From NCBI RefSeq assembly GCF_029094525.1, contig NZ_CP119107.1, forward strand, positions 1,798,001-1,862,000: a stretch of DNA of 64,000 bases. Reading direction: 5' to 3'. The notes under the pieces were generated by a model. The model made no database searches. It was given only the letters and a program-made list of their open reading frames with translations, and had not been told where the DNA came from. Shown here piece after piece: positions 7,968-20,412 of this stretch (its first letter is position 1; each line of letters opens with the position of its first letter). The position numbers and the translations under genes are program-made. The DNA is from Pullulanibacillus sp. KACC 23026. GTDB taxonomy: Bacteria; Bacillota; Bacilli; Bacillales; Sporolactobacillaceae.

Positions 7968-9108
7968 GCGAAAACTTGTTTTACAATTATGTACTTGTAT
8001 TTTGTTAGTTCTGGTCTTATCAGGGTGTTGGGATTATCGCCGCTTGGATCAAACAGCAACTGTTATTGGCTTTGCCATTGATCCGGATGATGGTCATTCG
8101 TTTCAAATTACTTTTCAAATTCCAAGTATGCCAGGCGTGCTGAGCGGCGGAACATCAGATCCTTCAAGTGAGAGTACCGAACCGCCTACTACAATAAATA
8201 TTAAGGTCAAAAGTGACACAATGGGGTCGGCCATTGCCAAGGCACAAGAACATTTGGATCGAACCTTATTCTTTGGAAATCTGCAATCGATCGTCTTGAA
8301 TGAAGAGCTTACATCGGATCAAACGAAAGAAATTTTAACCGAAGTGTTCCGGAACAGTCGAATCCCTAATACGGCTAGTTTATTTATCACACCGGATTCT
8401 GCTGAGGGAATCTTGACCTCACCTGAAATAACAGATGAACCCGTTTCGATTTTTTTAAGGAGCCGGGTACGAGATGTTAAAACAAGCGGCTTTGAGCGTC
8501 CGATCCCTTTATGGGTCTTTTTCCGAGATGTTTACGGCTACGGCATTTCCGAGGTGCTTCCGCTTGTGAACTTGGATCAGAGCAAGAAGTTAATCTTTAG
8601 CGGAATCTCGGTTTTTAATAAATACACTTGGAAAGGTGACCTTATTGAAGATGAGGCGAGAGGATATAGTTGGGGCGTTTCAAAGGTTCAGAAAATGCAA
8701 ATGGTTGTTCAGGATTCCGATCATCCAACAGGAGTTGAAGTGGTCCGCAATCATGCGCATTTGTCTTATCGGAAAATAAATGGCCGCTATCAGCTTTATA
8801 TGGTGATCAAGGCGGAAGGGAATATTGTTCAGAATCCAACAGAGGGAGATCAGGTTATTACTCCTCAAGTTCTAAACCGAATACAGGAAGAAACTCAAAA
8901 AAGGATTAAGGAAGAAGTGTTTTCTACTTTTAAAAAGGTTCAAGGATGGAAGGTGGACCCTTATGGATTTGGACGCCTAGTAATGCTTCATGATTCACAA
9001 CTATTTAGAAATGACCAACTGTTTACAAGGTGGGATGATGTCTTTTCGGATAGTGACCTGCATGTGACAGTTAATTTTAAAATCACTGGGAAGGGAGAAT
9101 TAACCTAA
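7960..9108 (+). CDS. Ger(x)C family germination lipoprotein
   Basis: 382 residues. A lipoprotein signal peptide ends in the lipobox LSGC (Cys23) and is followed by WDYRRLDQTATVIGFAID, the standard GerC opening. The middle carries DRTLFFGNLQSIVLNEEL and the C-terminal half the Spore_GerAC domain, ending in VNFKITGKGEL. GAGGAG precedes the start. The gene overlaps the A-subunit gene by 8 bp and the B-subunit gene by 1 bp, so the three are translationally coupled. The order A-C-B differs from the A-B-C order of the B. subtilis gerA operon but is common in the family. Confidence 0.95.
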   Translation: MTKRKLVLQLCTCILLVLVLSGCWDYRRLDQTATVIGFAIDPDDGHSFQITFQIPSMPGVLSGGTSDPSSESTEPPTTINIKVKSDTMGSAIAKAQEHLDRTLFFGNLQSIVLNEELTSDQTKEILTEVFRNSRIPNTASLFITPDSAEGILTSPEITDEPVSIFLRSRVRDVKTSGFERPIPLWVFFRDVYGYGISEVLPLVNLDQSKKLIFSGISVFNKYTWKGDLIEDEARGYSWGVSKVQKMQMVVQDSDHPTGVEVVRNHAHLSYRKINGRYQLYMVIKAEGNIVQNPTEGDQVITPQVLNRIQEETQKRIKEEVFSTFKKVQGWKVDPYGFGRLVMLHDSQLFRNDQLFTRWDDVFSDSDLHVTVNFKITGKGELT

Positions 9109-10286
9109 TGGACCCAAAAGCAGAAAAATACCCGGTTCAAGCTATGCTGACTCCTTTTCAAGTGATTCAACTGACATGCGGTTCTTTCTTGCCCTTGTTA
9201 TTTTGGGTATTCCCGAGGATTATGGTTAATGCGAGTCAGTTAGATGCTCAATGGTCAGTGGGGCTGTTGGTGGCGGCAGGCTTTGTGATTGCATGGGTTC
9301 AAGGACGTCTTAATCATCGTTTTCCAGAGGATACCGGGATTGACTACCTGGCGATTGTATTTGGAAAGTGGATTGGAAAAGGAATTGGGGTCCTGTATGT
9401 CCTAGTTTACATCTTTTTTGTGGCGGTAGGGATTCGGATGTTTGTGTTTTTGGTAGGGGCCCTTTACATGCCGAATACGCCGCCATTTGTGCTCATTATT
9501 CTATTTTTGGCTGTTTCGGTATATGGAGCGCGATTAGGAGTTCAAACGCTTGCTCGGATCAGTGCGATTTTTAATCCGCCGGTTACGCTAGGTCTGCTGC
9601 TGACCTTTTTAACCGCTTTATTCGAATATACCCCTTTTGGTCTTTTTCACCATATTGATAACTGGTTTAATGTCTTTAATGGCGCGTATGAAACGATGCC
9701 GATGCTGTTTGGGTTTAATTTTTTTCAAATGCTGAGTCCCTATTATAAAAAAACGAAACGATCCTTTTGGTACCCGGTGATTTCAATGGTTATGAACGGC
9801 TTGCTTATTATGGTGGGACTCCTCACCATTGTAACGATGTTAGGTTGGGAACTGGTCCAGCGCATTCAGTGGAGTTTCCCATTTCTTTTCAGGGAGATCT
9901 ATCTTGAAGGATTTATTATTGAGCGGGTGGGGGTCAGTATGATCATCATTTCCGTCGTGTTTAATGTCGTATTTACCTCTAATCATCTGTGGGGATTGGC
10001 CACGAGCTGGGCGCGGTTATTTAATCTGCCTCGCGATCACTTTCGTTTATTTGTATTGCCAACAGCGGTGATCATCGGACTCATCGCCTGGGCTTTTAAT
10101 TTGGAGCGGACGATGGAAGAGGTTGTAACGGTTTATTTAGCGCCGGTTTCTTGGGTCACGTTATTAGGCATTCCAATTTGCACGCTCATGCTCGCGGTGA
10201 TTCGAAAGAAAGGACAACCAGGCCCGCCAAAAGAGAGCCAACAAGCCGCTGACAAAAATAAGAACGGACAAACGGTTTCGAGCTAA
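9108..10286 (+). CDS. GerB-family spore germination permease, B subunit
   Basis: 392 residues with about ten hydrophobic helices, of the GerAB/amino acid permease-like superfamily. It begins with the typical LTPFQVIQLTCGSF segment and contains SWARLFNLPRDHFRLFVLPT near the C-terminus. The ATG overlaps the GerC stop codon (TAATG). The B subunit is thought to bind the germinant. The C-terminal tail is polar and rich in Gln/Lys. No terminator is obvious after the operon. Confidence 0.94.
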   Translation: MDPKAEKYPVQAMLTPFQVIQLTCGSFLPLLFWVFPRIMVNASQLDAQWSVGLLVAAGFVIAWVQGRLNHRFPEDTGIDYLAIVFGKWIGKGIGVLYVLVYIFFVAVGIRMFVFLVGALYMPNTPPFVLIILFLAVSVYGARLGVQTLARISAIFNPPVTLGLLLTFLTALFEYTPFGLFHHIDNWFNVFNGAYETMPMLFGFNFFQMLSPYYKKTKRSFWYPVISMVMNGLLIMVGLLTIVTMLGWELVQRIQWSFPFLFREIYLEGFIIERVGVSMIIISVVFNVVFTSNHLWGLATSWARLFNLPRDHFRLFVLPTAVIIGLIAWAFNLERTMEEVVTVYLAPVSWVTLLGIPICTLMLAVIRKKGQPGPPKESQQAADKNKNGQTVSS

Positions 10287-10366
10287 AAACGCTAACCTTG
10301 GGAGCTATGAAATGAAGTGATGAGTCCCGAAAATCTAAATTAGAACGTATTTAAGGTTTATAGACA

Positions 10367-10375
10367 TGCTATAAT
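10367..10375 (+). promoter_or_regulatory. Extended -10 promoter for cvfB
   Basis: TGCTATAAT (TGnTATAAT form) 37 bp before the cvfB start, with no good -35 element at 17 bp. Confidence 0.55.
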
Positions 10376-10412
10376 GAGGAAATGAACGCAGGATGCAGAA
10401 AGGACTTTGTTT

Positions 10413-11282
10413 ATGAGTTTTCAAGCGGGGCAGCAGCTCAAGCTTCAAGTGAAGCGGGAAGCACCGTTCGGTTATTTTTTGAGCGATGGTAAAGAGGAAG
10501 TACTATTACATAAAAATGAGCTGACGGAGGATGTTTCTCTCGAACAGATGATCGATGTGTTTCTTTATTCCGATCATCAGGGCAGGCTTGCAGCAACCAT
10601 GGCAACACCGATTATTACAGTAGGGACGTATGACTGGGTTAAAGTGGTTGATGTACACCATAAATATGGAGTGTTTGTCTCAATCGGTATCGCGAAAGAT
10701 CTGTTAGTATCACGTGATGATCTGCCTTATTCTTATGAAGAATGGCCGAAGCCCGGAGATACGCTCTACTGTACATTAAAAGTTGATAAGAAAGGACGTT
10801 TATTTGCCGAGATGGCTACCTTTGAAGTCATTGAGGATCTCTCAAAGCGAGCCACAGAAGCCGATTTTAACAAGGATATTGAAGGAACCATCTATAAACT
10901 TGTAGAAGAAGGCGCACATATTTATACAGATGAAGGGTTTATCGGATTTAATCATGAATCGGAACGTCGAGGAGTATTGCGCTTAGGGGAAAGAGTGAGC
11001 GGCCGGATTATTGCTGTTAAAGAGGATGGCCGCGTTAATCTCTCTCTGCTCAAGCGGTCTCACGAAGCATTGGATGAGGATGCTGAAGCGATTCTTTCTT
11101 ACCTGGAGGGAAGAGGCGGCGGGATGCCTTATTGGGATAAGACCCCTGCGGATTTAATCGAAGCCCGCTTTAACCTGAGCAAATCTGCTTTCAAACGCGC
11201 ACTCGGTCGATTGATGAAACAAGGCAAAGTTTATCAAGAAGAAGGCTGGACCTATACGATGGACAAAAAGGATAAACAATAA
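10413..11282 (+). CDS. cvfB: CvfB family S1 RNA-binding protein (YitL-like)
   Basis: 289 residues beginning MSFQAGQQLKLQVKREAPFG. Three S1-like beta-barrel modules are readable: residues ~1-65, a second with WVKVVDVHHKYGVFVSIGIAKDLLVS, and a third with GRIIAVKEDGRVNLSLL. They are followed by the C-terminal winged helix (DLIEARFNLSKSAFKRALGRLMKQGKVYQEEGWTY is its diagnostic stretch). CvfB-type proteins bind RNA and influence virulence-factor or global expression in Staphylococcus; the role here is inferred. The ATG at 10413 is preferred over the TTG at 10407 because GAAAGGA lies 9 bases before it. Confidence 0.93.
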   Translation: MSFQAGQQLKLQVKREAPFGYFLSDGKEEVLLHKNELTEDVSLEQMIDVFLYSDHQGRLAATMATPIITVGTYDWVKVVDVHHKYGVFVSIGIAKDLLVSRDDLPYSYEEWPKPGDTLYCTLKVDKKGRLFAEMATFEVIEDLSKRATEADFNKDIEGTIYKLVEEGAHIYTDEGFIGFNHESERRGVLRLGERVSGRIIAVKEDGRVNLSLLKRSHEALDEDAEAILSYLEGRGGGMPYWDKTPADLIEARFNLSKSAFKRALGRLMKQGKVYQEEGWTYTMDKKDKQ

Positions 11283-11308
11283 AAGGAGGGGAAACCCTTC
11301 TTTTTTTG
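11283..11308 (+). terminator. Probable terminator of cvfB
   Basis: GGAGGG-gaaa-CCCTTC-type stem immediately after the stop codon, followed by seven T residues. The stem is short and has a G-U pair. Confidence 0.55.
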
Positions 11309-11350
11309 TTGGCTCTTTTTTCAAAGATGGTTGCTATTTGATAAAAAATA

Positions 11351-11430
11351 GGTGGAAGTAGGCGAGACCCCGCAGGCGTATTTTGCCAAGGCTCAAGGAT
11401 TGCCCGCGGAAAGCGAGCTTATTGGAGCCT
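11351..11430. repeat. Degenerate copy of a common Bacillaceae palindromic repeat
   Basis: GCGAGACCCCGCAGG ... TGCCCGCGGAAAGCGAGC matches from memory the widespread Bacillaceae intergenic element built on GACCCCGCAGG and GCCCGCGGAAAGCGA. The middle is decayed. It lies between cvfB and the MscS gene. Confidence 0.5.
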
Positions 11431-11435
11431 AAAAA

Positions 11436-11475
11436 AACAACAAAGTTTACTAAAACAGCCTTTTTGTTTTAGTAA
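11436..11475 (-). terminator. Terminator of the MscS gene
   Basis: Perfect 11-bp inverted repeat TTACTAAAACA / TGTTTTAGTAA (11447-11457 and 11465-11475). Read on the minus strand it is followed by a T-rich run, 20 bp after the mscS stop codon. Confidence 0.75.
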
Positions 11476-11494
11476 GGTAGCTAACCTATCCCTT

Positions 11495-12520
11495 TTAGGA
11501 GTCGGTTGATAACAGCTTATTTTGATTTAATAAGGCGGTAATGTCTTGATAACAATCTAATTTAATGGCTTGCATGTCTTGATCATCCGTTGTTCGAACA
11601 TCGAATAGAAAGGAAAGGGTGATGTTGGTCCCTCCTGAAGTGTCGAACTGGCAGCGAAGGCTTTCGGGGTAAATCGTGTTCTTAAGTGCTAATTTAGTTT
11701 TAGTAAGCTGGATACATTTATATAACGTTTCTAAGGAAGGCTTCCCGCCAAGAGAAAAATCGAGTTGAACCAACTGCCGGTCGCGTTTGGACCAATTGAT
11801 TAAATCTGAGTCTGCCATCCGATTGTTGGGGATGGTTACGACCCCGTGCTCGCGGGTGCGAATGGTGGTAAAGCGCAGAGAGATCGCCTCCACAGTGCCG
11901 CTTGTTTGGTCAATCTGAATCGAATCCCCGATATCAAAGACTTTATTAACTAACAGCATAAAGGCACTAAATGAGTTTTTAATAATATCTTGAAAACTGA
12001 TGGAGACAATCACTCCAATAACACCCATTCCTGTGAGAAGGTTCTGTGCACTAAAGCCCCATACATAAGAGAAGACAACCAAAACAATCGAAAAAATAAC
12101 TAGGCGTGCCCCTCTTCGAATAATGGGAACGGCGATTTTGTGAAAGGAATGATTAAATTCTTCGCTATAGAGGATGATCCATTCTTTTGTATTCGTGGTT
12201 TGGCGCCAAATGCTCCATACAATAAGCAGAATTAAGACGGTTTGCAATAAGTGGAGAAGAAAAGGGGAATGGATTTGGATAAAGTGTCCATGATAGAGCA
12301 GCAAAAGAAAACTGGAGAGAATTAAAATCCATTGCAAGGGGAGCTTGAGGTTACGGAAGAATAACCTAGCGTATTTTTTATACGGTGCCTTAACCATTAA
12401 AAGGAAAGTGTTGAGATGCGAAACTTTTAATAAAATACCCATTAAGAGAAGAACACTGGCACCTGTTACTCCCCAATATGGCCAGTGAAGCAGCTGTCCC
12501 CAGGCTGACCACAATTTCAT
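11495..12520 (-). CDS. Mechanosensitive ion channel, MscS family
   Basis: 341 residues. Four to five hydrophobic helices in the first half are followed by the pore-lining helix region LLTGMGVIGVIVSISFQDIIKNSFSAFMLLVNKVFDIGD and the cytoplasmic MscS beta domain (IRTREHGVVTIPNNRMADSDLINWS is the family hallmark). It should release solutes on hypo-osmotic shock. AAAGGAGGTG precedes the ATG by 7-8 bases. It is monocistronic with its own terminator. Confidence 0.95.
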   Translation of the reverse strand: MKLWSAWGQLLHWPYWGVTGASVLLLMGILLKVSHLNTFLLMVKAPYKKYARLFFRNLKLPLQWILILSSFLLLLYHGHFIQIHSPFLLHLLQTVLILLIVWSIWRQTTNTKEWIILYSEEFNHSFHKIAVPIIRRGARLVIFSIVLVVFSYVWGFSAQNLLTGMGVIGVIVSISFQDIIKNSFSAFMLLVNKVFDIGDSIQIDQTSGTVEAISLRFTTIRTREHGVVTIPNNRMADSDLINWSKRDRQLVQLDFSLGGKPSLETLYKCIQLTKTKLALKNTIYPESLRCQFDTSGGTNITLSFLFDVRTTDDQDMQAIKLDCYQDITALLNQNKLLSTDS

Positions 12521-12772
12521 TGGACACCCACCTCCTTTTTATAACTTATATTATGATGAGGATTTTAAGGAGTGCCAGCTGACAACGGCGGTAGGGAAAA
12601 ACGTGAAAAGGATAGACAGTTAGAAAACCAGCACGATGAAGGACCTAGAAGGCGCTTACGATGAAGCTTCAAGCAAGAGGTCCTTAAGACTTATCAGCGG
12701 CTTCAAGTTGCACATAACGTGTTTTTTCTAAGCTGCAAAATAATAAGTGTGACAAAGAAGAGGTAAGAAGAA

Positions 12773-12801
12773 TGAAGTGAAGGTAATTGGTAGACATTAT
12801 T
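12773..12801 (+). promoter_or_regulatory. Possible forespore (SigG/SigF-type) promoter
   Basis: TGAAGT, 16-bp spacer, CATTATT resembles the TGMATA / CATAMTA elements of forespore sigma factors and lies just upstream of a small spore-protein-like gene. Tentative. Confidence 0.4.
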
Positions 12802-12819
12802 AAATGGAGGTGAGTGCTA

Positions 12820-12945
12820 GTGGATCGTAAACAAAAAAGCCCTTATGTAAAAGAAAACAACGCTAAAGGAAATCGAACGAATGAAGAAAATCAACCTGGC
12901 TATGGAGATAAAAAAGTAGAAGGTCCTAACCGTCCTTCTACTTAA
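12820..12945 (+). CDS. Small acid-soluble-spore-protein-like gene (41 aa)
   Basis: Translation from GTG 12820 gives a 41-residue, highly hydrophilic protein starting MDRKQKSPYVKENN and ending DKKVEGPNRPST, rich in Lys, Asn, Gly and Pro. GGAGGTGA lies six bases before the GTG, and a strong terminator follows the stop codon, so the gene is well delimited. Composition and the DKKVEGPNRPST tail resemble minor small acid-soluble spore proteins (SspP-like), and a forespore-type promoter is possible upstream. The exact family is not certain. Confidence 0.7.
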   Translation: MDRKQKSPYVKENNAKGNRTNEENQPGYGDKKVEGPNRPST

Positions 12946-12949
12946 ACGA

Positions 12950-12994
12950 GAACCCATAAAAAAAAGCGCCCAGGGCGCTTTTTTTTATGGGTTC
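12950..12994. terminator. Bidirectional terminator
   Basis: Long inverted repeat GAACCCAT-A8-GCGCCC / GGGCGC-T8-ATGGGTTC with a one-base centre. The A8/T8 tracts give a U-run in either direction, serving the small spore protein gene (plus) and the thioredoxin gene (minus). Confidence 0.9.
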
Positions 12995-13001
12995 CTTTAG
13001 A

Positions 13002-13316
13002 TTAGAGGTTATTCTCTAGAAATTCACGAACTTCTTCGGGTGTTTTAGCATTAGCGCTATGGAGGTGGGCTAATTTCTCGCCTTTTTCAAAAATAAGGAG
13101 GCTAGGAATTCCCATCACCTGATACTTGTCAGCGATTTCTGGGAATTGATCGCGGTTAATTTCATACCAGCCAACCGAACTGAAATCCTCCATAATCTCA
13201 CCAATGAACATATTTAGTCGTTTGCAGTCTGGACACCAATCTGCTTCAAATTTAACGATAACTTTATCACCGTTAATAAGCTCTTCAAAAGTTTCTTTTT
13301 TATCAATTACTTGCAT
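13002..13316 (-). CDS. Thioredoxin family protein (YtpP-like)
   Basis: A 104-residue single thioredoxin domain. The redox active site is WCPDC (Cys28, Cys31) and the cis-proline loop is MGIPSLLIF. CPDC rather than CGPC, and the compact length, match the YtpP-type thioredoxin-like proteins of Bacillus. It is probably a cytosolic thiol-disulfide reductase. It ends at the shared bidirectional terminator. Confidence 0.92.
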   Translation of the reverse strand: MQVIDKKETFEELINGDKVIVKFEADWCPDCKRLNMFIGEIMEDFSSVGWYEINRDQFPEIADKYQVMGIPSLLIFEKGEKLAHLHSANAKTPEEVREFLENNL

Positions 13317-13392
13317 AGTCTCCCTACTTTCTAAAATAAATGAGAATCCTATATCTATTATTGCTTATTATCATAACAAACTAGTCGGTTGA

Positions 13393-14480
13393 ACAAAATA
13401 AACTTGCTCAATGCTTAATGAAAGAGAGAGGTAGGCAGGATGTTCAATGGCTCGCCTCAAAACAAGGCAAAAAATTAGGGAAAAAGTAGATGGGTGTTTC
13501 TATGCTCGGCCTACCTAAAACAATTAAGGGAAGAAGCTATCATGTCCTTTCTCAAGATCCTTAAAAGATTTAATAGGAAAGCATCAGAGATTTAGGCTTA
13601 AAAATCGACCTGAACAAATACTTCAACATGAAGGAGTATAAGATCTCCGACTCCAAGATTCCATCCATGGAATAAGGGCTACTGACCGCCCAACAAATAG
13701 CGTTGAGATGGCCAAGGCAATGCCTCGATTTCAAAAGTGCAACTCATTTGTCGCATGGGTTGAACGTCCTGAACAAAACGAAAAGTGGAGGTGGGGCGAA
13801 AATAAGTATTCAAAAAGTGCCATAATCAAAGTCGCTGCAAGTGCCAGTCGAAAGAAAGACGGTTATTTGATTGCTAATGGGCAATCCATGAGCCAACCTA
13901 CTACTTGAAATGCCATCGTGATTTGTCTTCTCTGAATGGCTTCATGCTGGCTTATCCCAAGGAAGCCCAGCCTCGGAGCTTTTGCTTAGAGACGCAGAGA
14001 GACTTTAACTCGAAGATTCCCCGTGCAATCACCTCTATTGAAATACCTTCATGGTGCCTTGCCTAAAATCTCACCCTCGCCTTTAGTCCAGCGTAATACT
14101 GGAAAACAAGCTGCTTTCAATTGAGCAAATAGCTATAAAGGGAAGAGAAAGGTACAAAGAACTAGAATTCAGAGTCAACAGATTATTAATATAAAGAAGG
14201 AAGAGCATTAGAGTGCTAAGATTACCATGTAACTTCATCCAGCCATTTTGCTTATGCGATTAACTATTAAAGGAACGGAAAAGTTCTAATAAAGGTTCCT
14301 TACGTCCGGGTGTGCTTATTCAATGAAGCCAGTATAATTAGAAAGAGAAGCTCGAGCTAACAGGTCAAATAAATATTATATGAAATTAAAAGAAATGAAT
14401 CGAAGTATTTTTGTTGACGAACTGATATAATCTTGATATGATTAATTCCGCTGATTGATTCATTGCTTTTTTTGAAAAAA
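13393..14480. other. About 1.1 kb without a recognisable gene
   Basis: No frame longer than 66 codons and no frame with both a ribosome binding site and recognisable similarity. Base composition shifts along the stretch and several short frames start and stop, which looks like decayed coding DNA upstream of the rRNA operon. I could not identify the parent gene. Confidence 0.5.
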
Positions 14481-14485
14481 ACTTA

Positions 14486-14514
14486 TTGACTCCGTCAGGC
14501 TAGGGTGTTATTAT
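14486..14514 (+). promoter_or_regulatory. rRNA/tRNA operon promoter P1
   Basis: TTGACT, 17-bp spacer, TATTAT, 45 bp upstream of tRNA-Pro and preceded by a run of T and A (UP-element-like). Confidence 0.8.
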
Positions 14515-14558
14515 TTAAAAGTCGCGCTAAAGACAAAGACGGGTCACATTAAAAGTAT

Positions 14559-14635
14559 CGGGAAGTAGCTCAGCTTGGTAGAGCACTTGGTTTGGGACCA
14601 AGGGGCCGCAGGTTCAAATCCTGTCTTCCCGACCA
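14559..14635 (+). tRNA. tRNA-Pro (anticodon TGG)
   Basis: 77 nt with acceptor stem CGGGAAG / CTTCCCG, D-arm AGCTCAGCTTGGTAGAGC, anticodon loop TTTGGGA (anticodon TGG), T-loop GGTTCAAATCC and encoded CCA. Confidence 0.97.
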
Positions 14636-14642
14636 TGTTTGT

Positions 14643-14718
14643 GGGGCTTTAGCTCAGCTGGGAGAGCGCCTGCTTTGCACGCAGGAGGTCAGCGGTTCGA
14701 TCCCGCTAAGCTCCACCA
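14643..14718 (+). tRNA. tRNA-Ala (anticodon TGC)
   Basis: 76 nt with acceptor stem GGGGCTT / AAGCTCC, anticodon loop TTTGCAC (anticodon TGC), T-loop GGTTCGATCCC and encoded CCA. It lies seven bases after tRNA-Pro. Confidence 0.97.
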
Positions 14719-14727
14719 AATTTCTTG

Positions 14728-14757
14728 TTGACTCTACAAAGTGTTCTGTGGTATAGT
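14728..14757 (+). promoter_or_regulatory. Second rRNA promoter P2
   Basis: TTGACT, 18-bp spacer, TATAGT between tRNA-Ala and 16S, so the rRNA genes can be transcribed without the two tRNAs. Confidence 0.7.
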
Positions 14758-14814
14758 TATTGAACCGCCAATGAGATGTTGGTCTAGAGTTAATTAATTC
14801 GCACATTGAAAACT

Positions 14815-14834
14815 AAACAAAAACCAAAAGCGCC
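14815..14834 (+). promoter_or_regulatory. Pre-16S processing stem, 5' half
   Basis: A 20-base purine-rich strand (AAACAAAAACC ... GCGCC) that is complementary, with one bulge and one wobble pair, to 16542-16562 after 16S. It is the expected RNase III-type precursor stem. Confidence 0.7.
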
Positions 14835-14954
14835 AGTCAAAGTCATACTTTGAGTTTAACGCTAGGAATCAAACGAACGTATTTTTTTGAAGGGGGACAG
14901 GCCTCTTTTTAGAAGAGATCTGTCCTCGGCAAAAGCCATCAGTGCTTTAACTGC

Positions 14955-16523
<1,569 letters not shown>

Positions 16524-16541
16524 AAACGATTCTTAGCGTTA

Positions 16542-16562
16542 GGTGCTTTTGGTTATTTGTTT
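16542..16562 (+). promoter_or_regulatory. Pre-16S processing stem, 3' half
   Basis: GGTGCTTTTGG ... TTTGTTT pairs with 14815-14834. The 16S-23S spacer (16520-16641) contains no tRNA gene. Confidence 0.7.
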
Positions 16563-16641
16563 GGTTTTGAGTGTGTGAACACTCGAAATCGTCCCTTGAA
16601 AACTGGATAATGAAGTGCAAACAAGACATTAATTGTAACAA

Positions 16642-19558
<2,917 letters not shown>

Positions 19559-19620
19559 AATTAGTGTTTGTTTGACTTCCTATCTAGTTTTGAAGGTACG
19601 ATCCTTCAATTGAATACTTT

Positions 19621-19737
19621 GTCCGGTGGTTATGGCGAAGAGGTCACACCCGTTCCCATCCCGAACACGGCCGTTAAGCTCTTCAGCGTCGATGGTAGTT
19701 GGGGGCTTCCCCCTGCGAGAGTAGAACGCCGCCGGGC
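19621..19737 (+). rRNA. rrf: 5S ribosomal RNA
   Basis: About 117 nt with the Bacillus 5S core GAAGAGGTCACACCCGTTCC, GAACACGG, GTTAAGCTCTTCAGCG and a helix I pairing of the two ends. Confidence 0.95.
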
Positions 19738-19742
19738 AATCG

Positions 19743-19776
19743 AAAAAGGAATCGTTTAAATGACGATTCCTTTTTT
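19743..19776 (+). terminator. rRNA operon terminator
   Basis: AAAAAGGAATCGT / ACGATTCCTTTTTT stem-loop immediately after 5S. Confidence 0.9.
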
Positions 19777-19858
19777 ACATAGGATCATTAATTATTGATA
19801 GTGGCCGGGCCCCTGCGCTTAACCTTGGTTTAAAAGATTGAGGTTATGCGCAAATCAA

Positions 19859-19937
19859 CAAGGTGTCAATCGAAGAGGGGACCCACGAAGTATTTCAAGC
19901 GAGTAGATTGGCAAGAGTAGAACGCCGCCGGGCAACT
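19859..19937 (+). pseudogene. Decayed 5S rRNA remnant
   Basis: Bases 19914-19935 are identical (22/22) to the last 22 bases around the 3' end of the intact 5S (19718-19739). The stretch before it has GGTG-N5-CGAAGAGG, resembling the 5S 5' part. The middle is deleted. It points to loss or rearrangement of a second rRNA operon end. Confidence 0.7.
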
Positions 19938-19938
19938 G

Positions 19939-19976
19939 AAAAAAGGAGAATTGCGATTAAGCAGTTCTCCTTTTTT
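19939..19976 (+). terminator. Second rRNA-type terminator behind the 5S remnant
   Basis: GGAGAATTGC / GCAGTTCTCC hairpin flanked by A6 and T6. It is in the same position relative to the 5S remnant as the functional terminator is to 5S, but the sequence differs. Confidence 0.75.
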
Positions 19977-20369
19977 CGTTTGTGTCCGTTACAATTATAA
20001 AAACATCAAAAGTCGGCCTGTAATGGACTGTATGTCCGTTAGAACTGAAAGCGGAGCAATATTAGCTGCACATAACCGTGGGACATACTGGTACTCTCTT
20101 AGCCTTGCCGTTCATCTATGGAATTTTAATTTTGGACTAGACGAATTAATGAAAATCTCCTAATGTAGAGGTTGTATTCAATGCTCTTTGGTGGGTTACT
20201 AGAACGAATGGAAATCCAAGGAATGAAATGCAGCCTTATGCATAAAATCCTAGGATTGGAAAATAGGTTTTGGTGTAACTTCTCGTGTCGGTCGATTGAG
20301 ATTTCAATAAGCGAGCAGGATAAGAAAGCAAGAGTGAAACATGAGAACGGTTCCAATCGGTGTGAAAAT

Positions 20370-20396
20370 GAAACGCGAGAACCGTTCCCGTGTTTC
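20370..20396. repeat. 27-bp palindromic repeat, copy 1
   Basis: An imperfect palindrome GAAACGCGAGAAC-C-GTTCCCGTGTTTC. A partial inverted piece (GAAACATGAGAACGGTTCC) begins at 20336. A second copy at 25669 agrees at 23 of 27 positions. It lies just before the start of an MFS gene. Confidence 0.7.
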
Positions 20397-20412
20397 AAGG
20401 AGGGGTATTTCA

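Noticed and set aside
12530-12770. Promoter or small gene between mscS and the small spore protein gene
   Set aside because: Apart from the possible forespore promoter at 12773 I found no frame or element that could be supported.
13708-13908. A 66-codon plus frame upstream of the rRNA operon
   Set aside because: No ribosome binding site and no recognisable similarity.
20341-20412. N-terminal extension of the MFS protein from ATG 20341
   Set aside because: The extension is encoded by a palindromic repeat and is not hydrophobic; TTG 20413 has a strong ribosome binding site.
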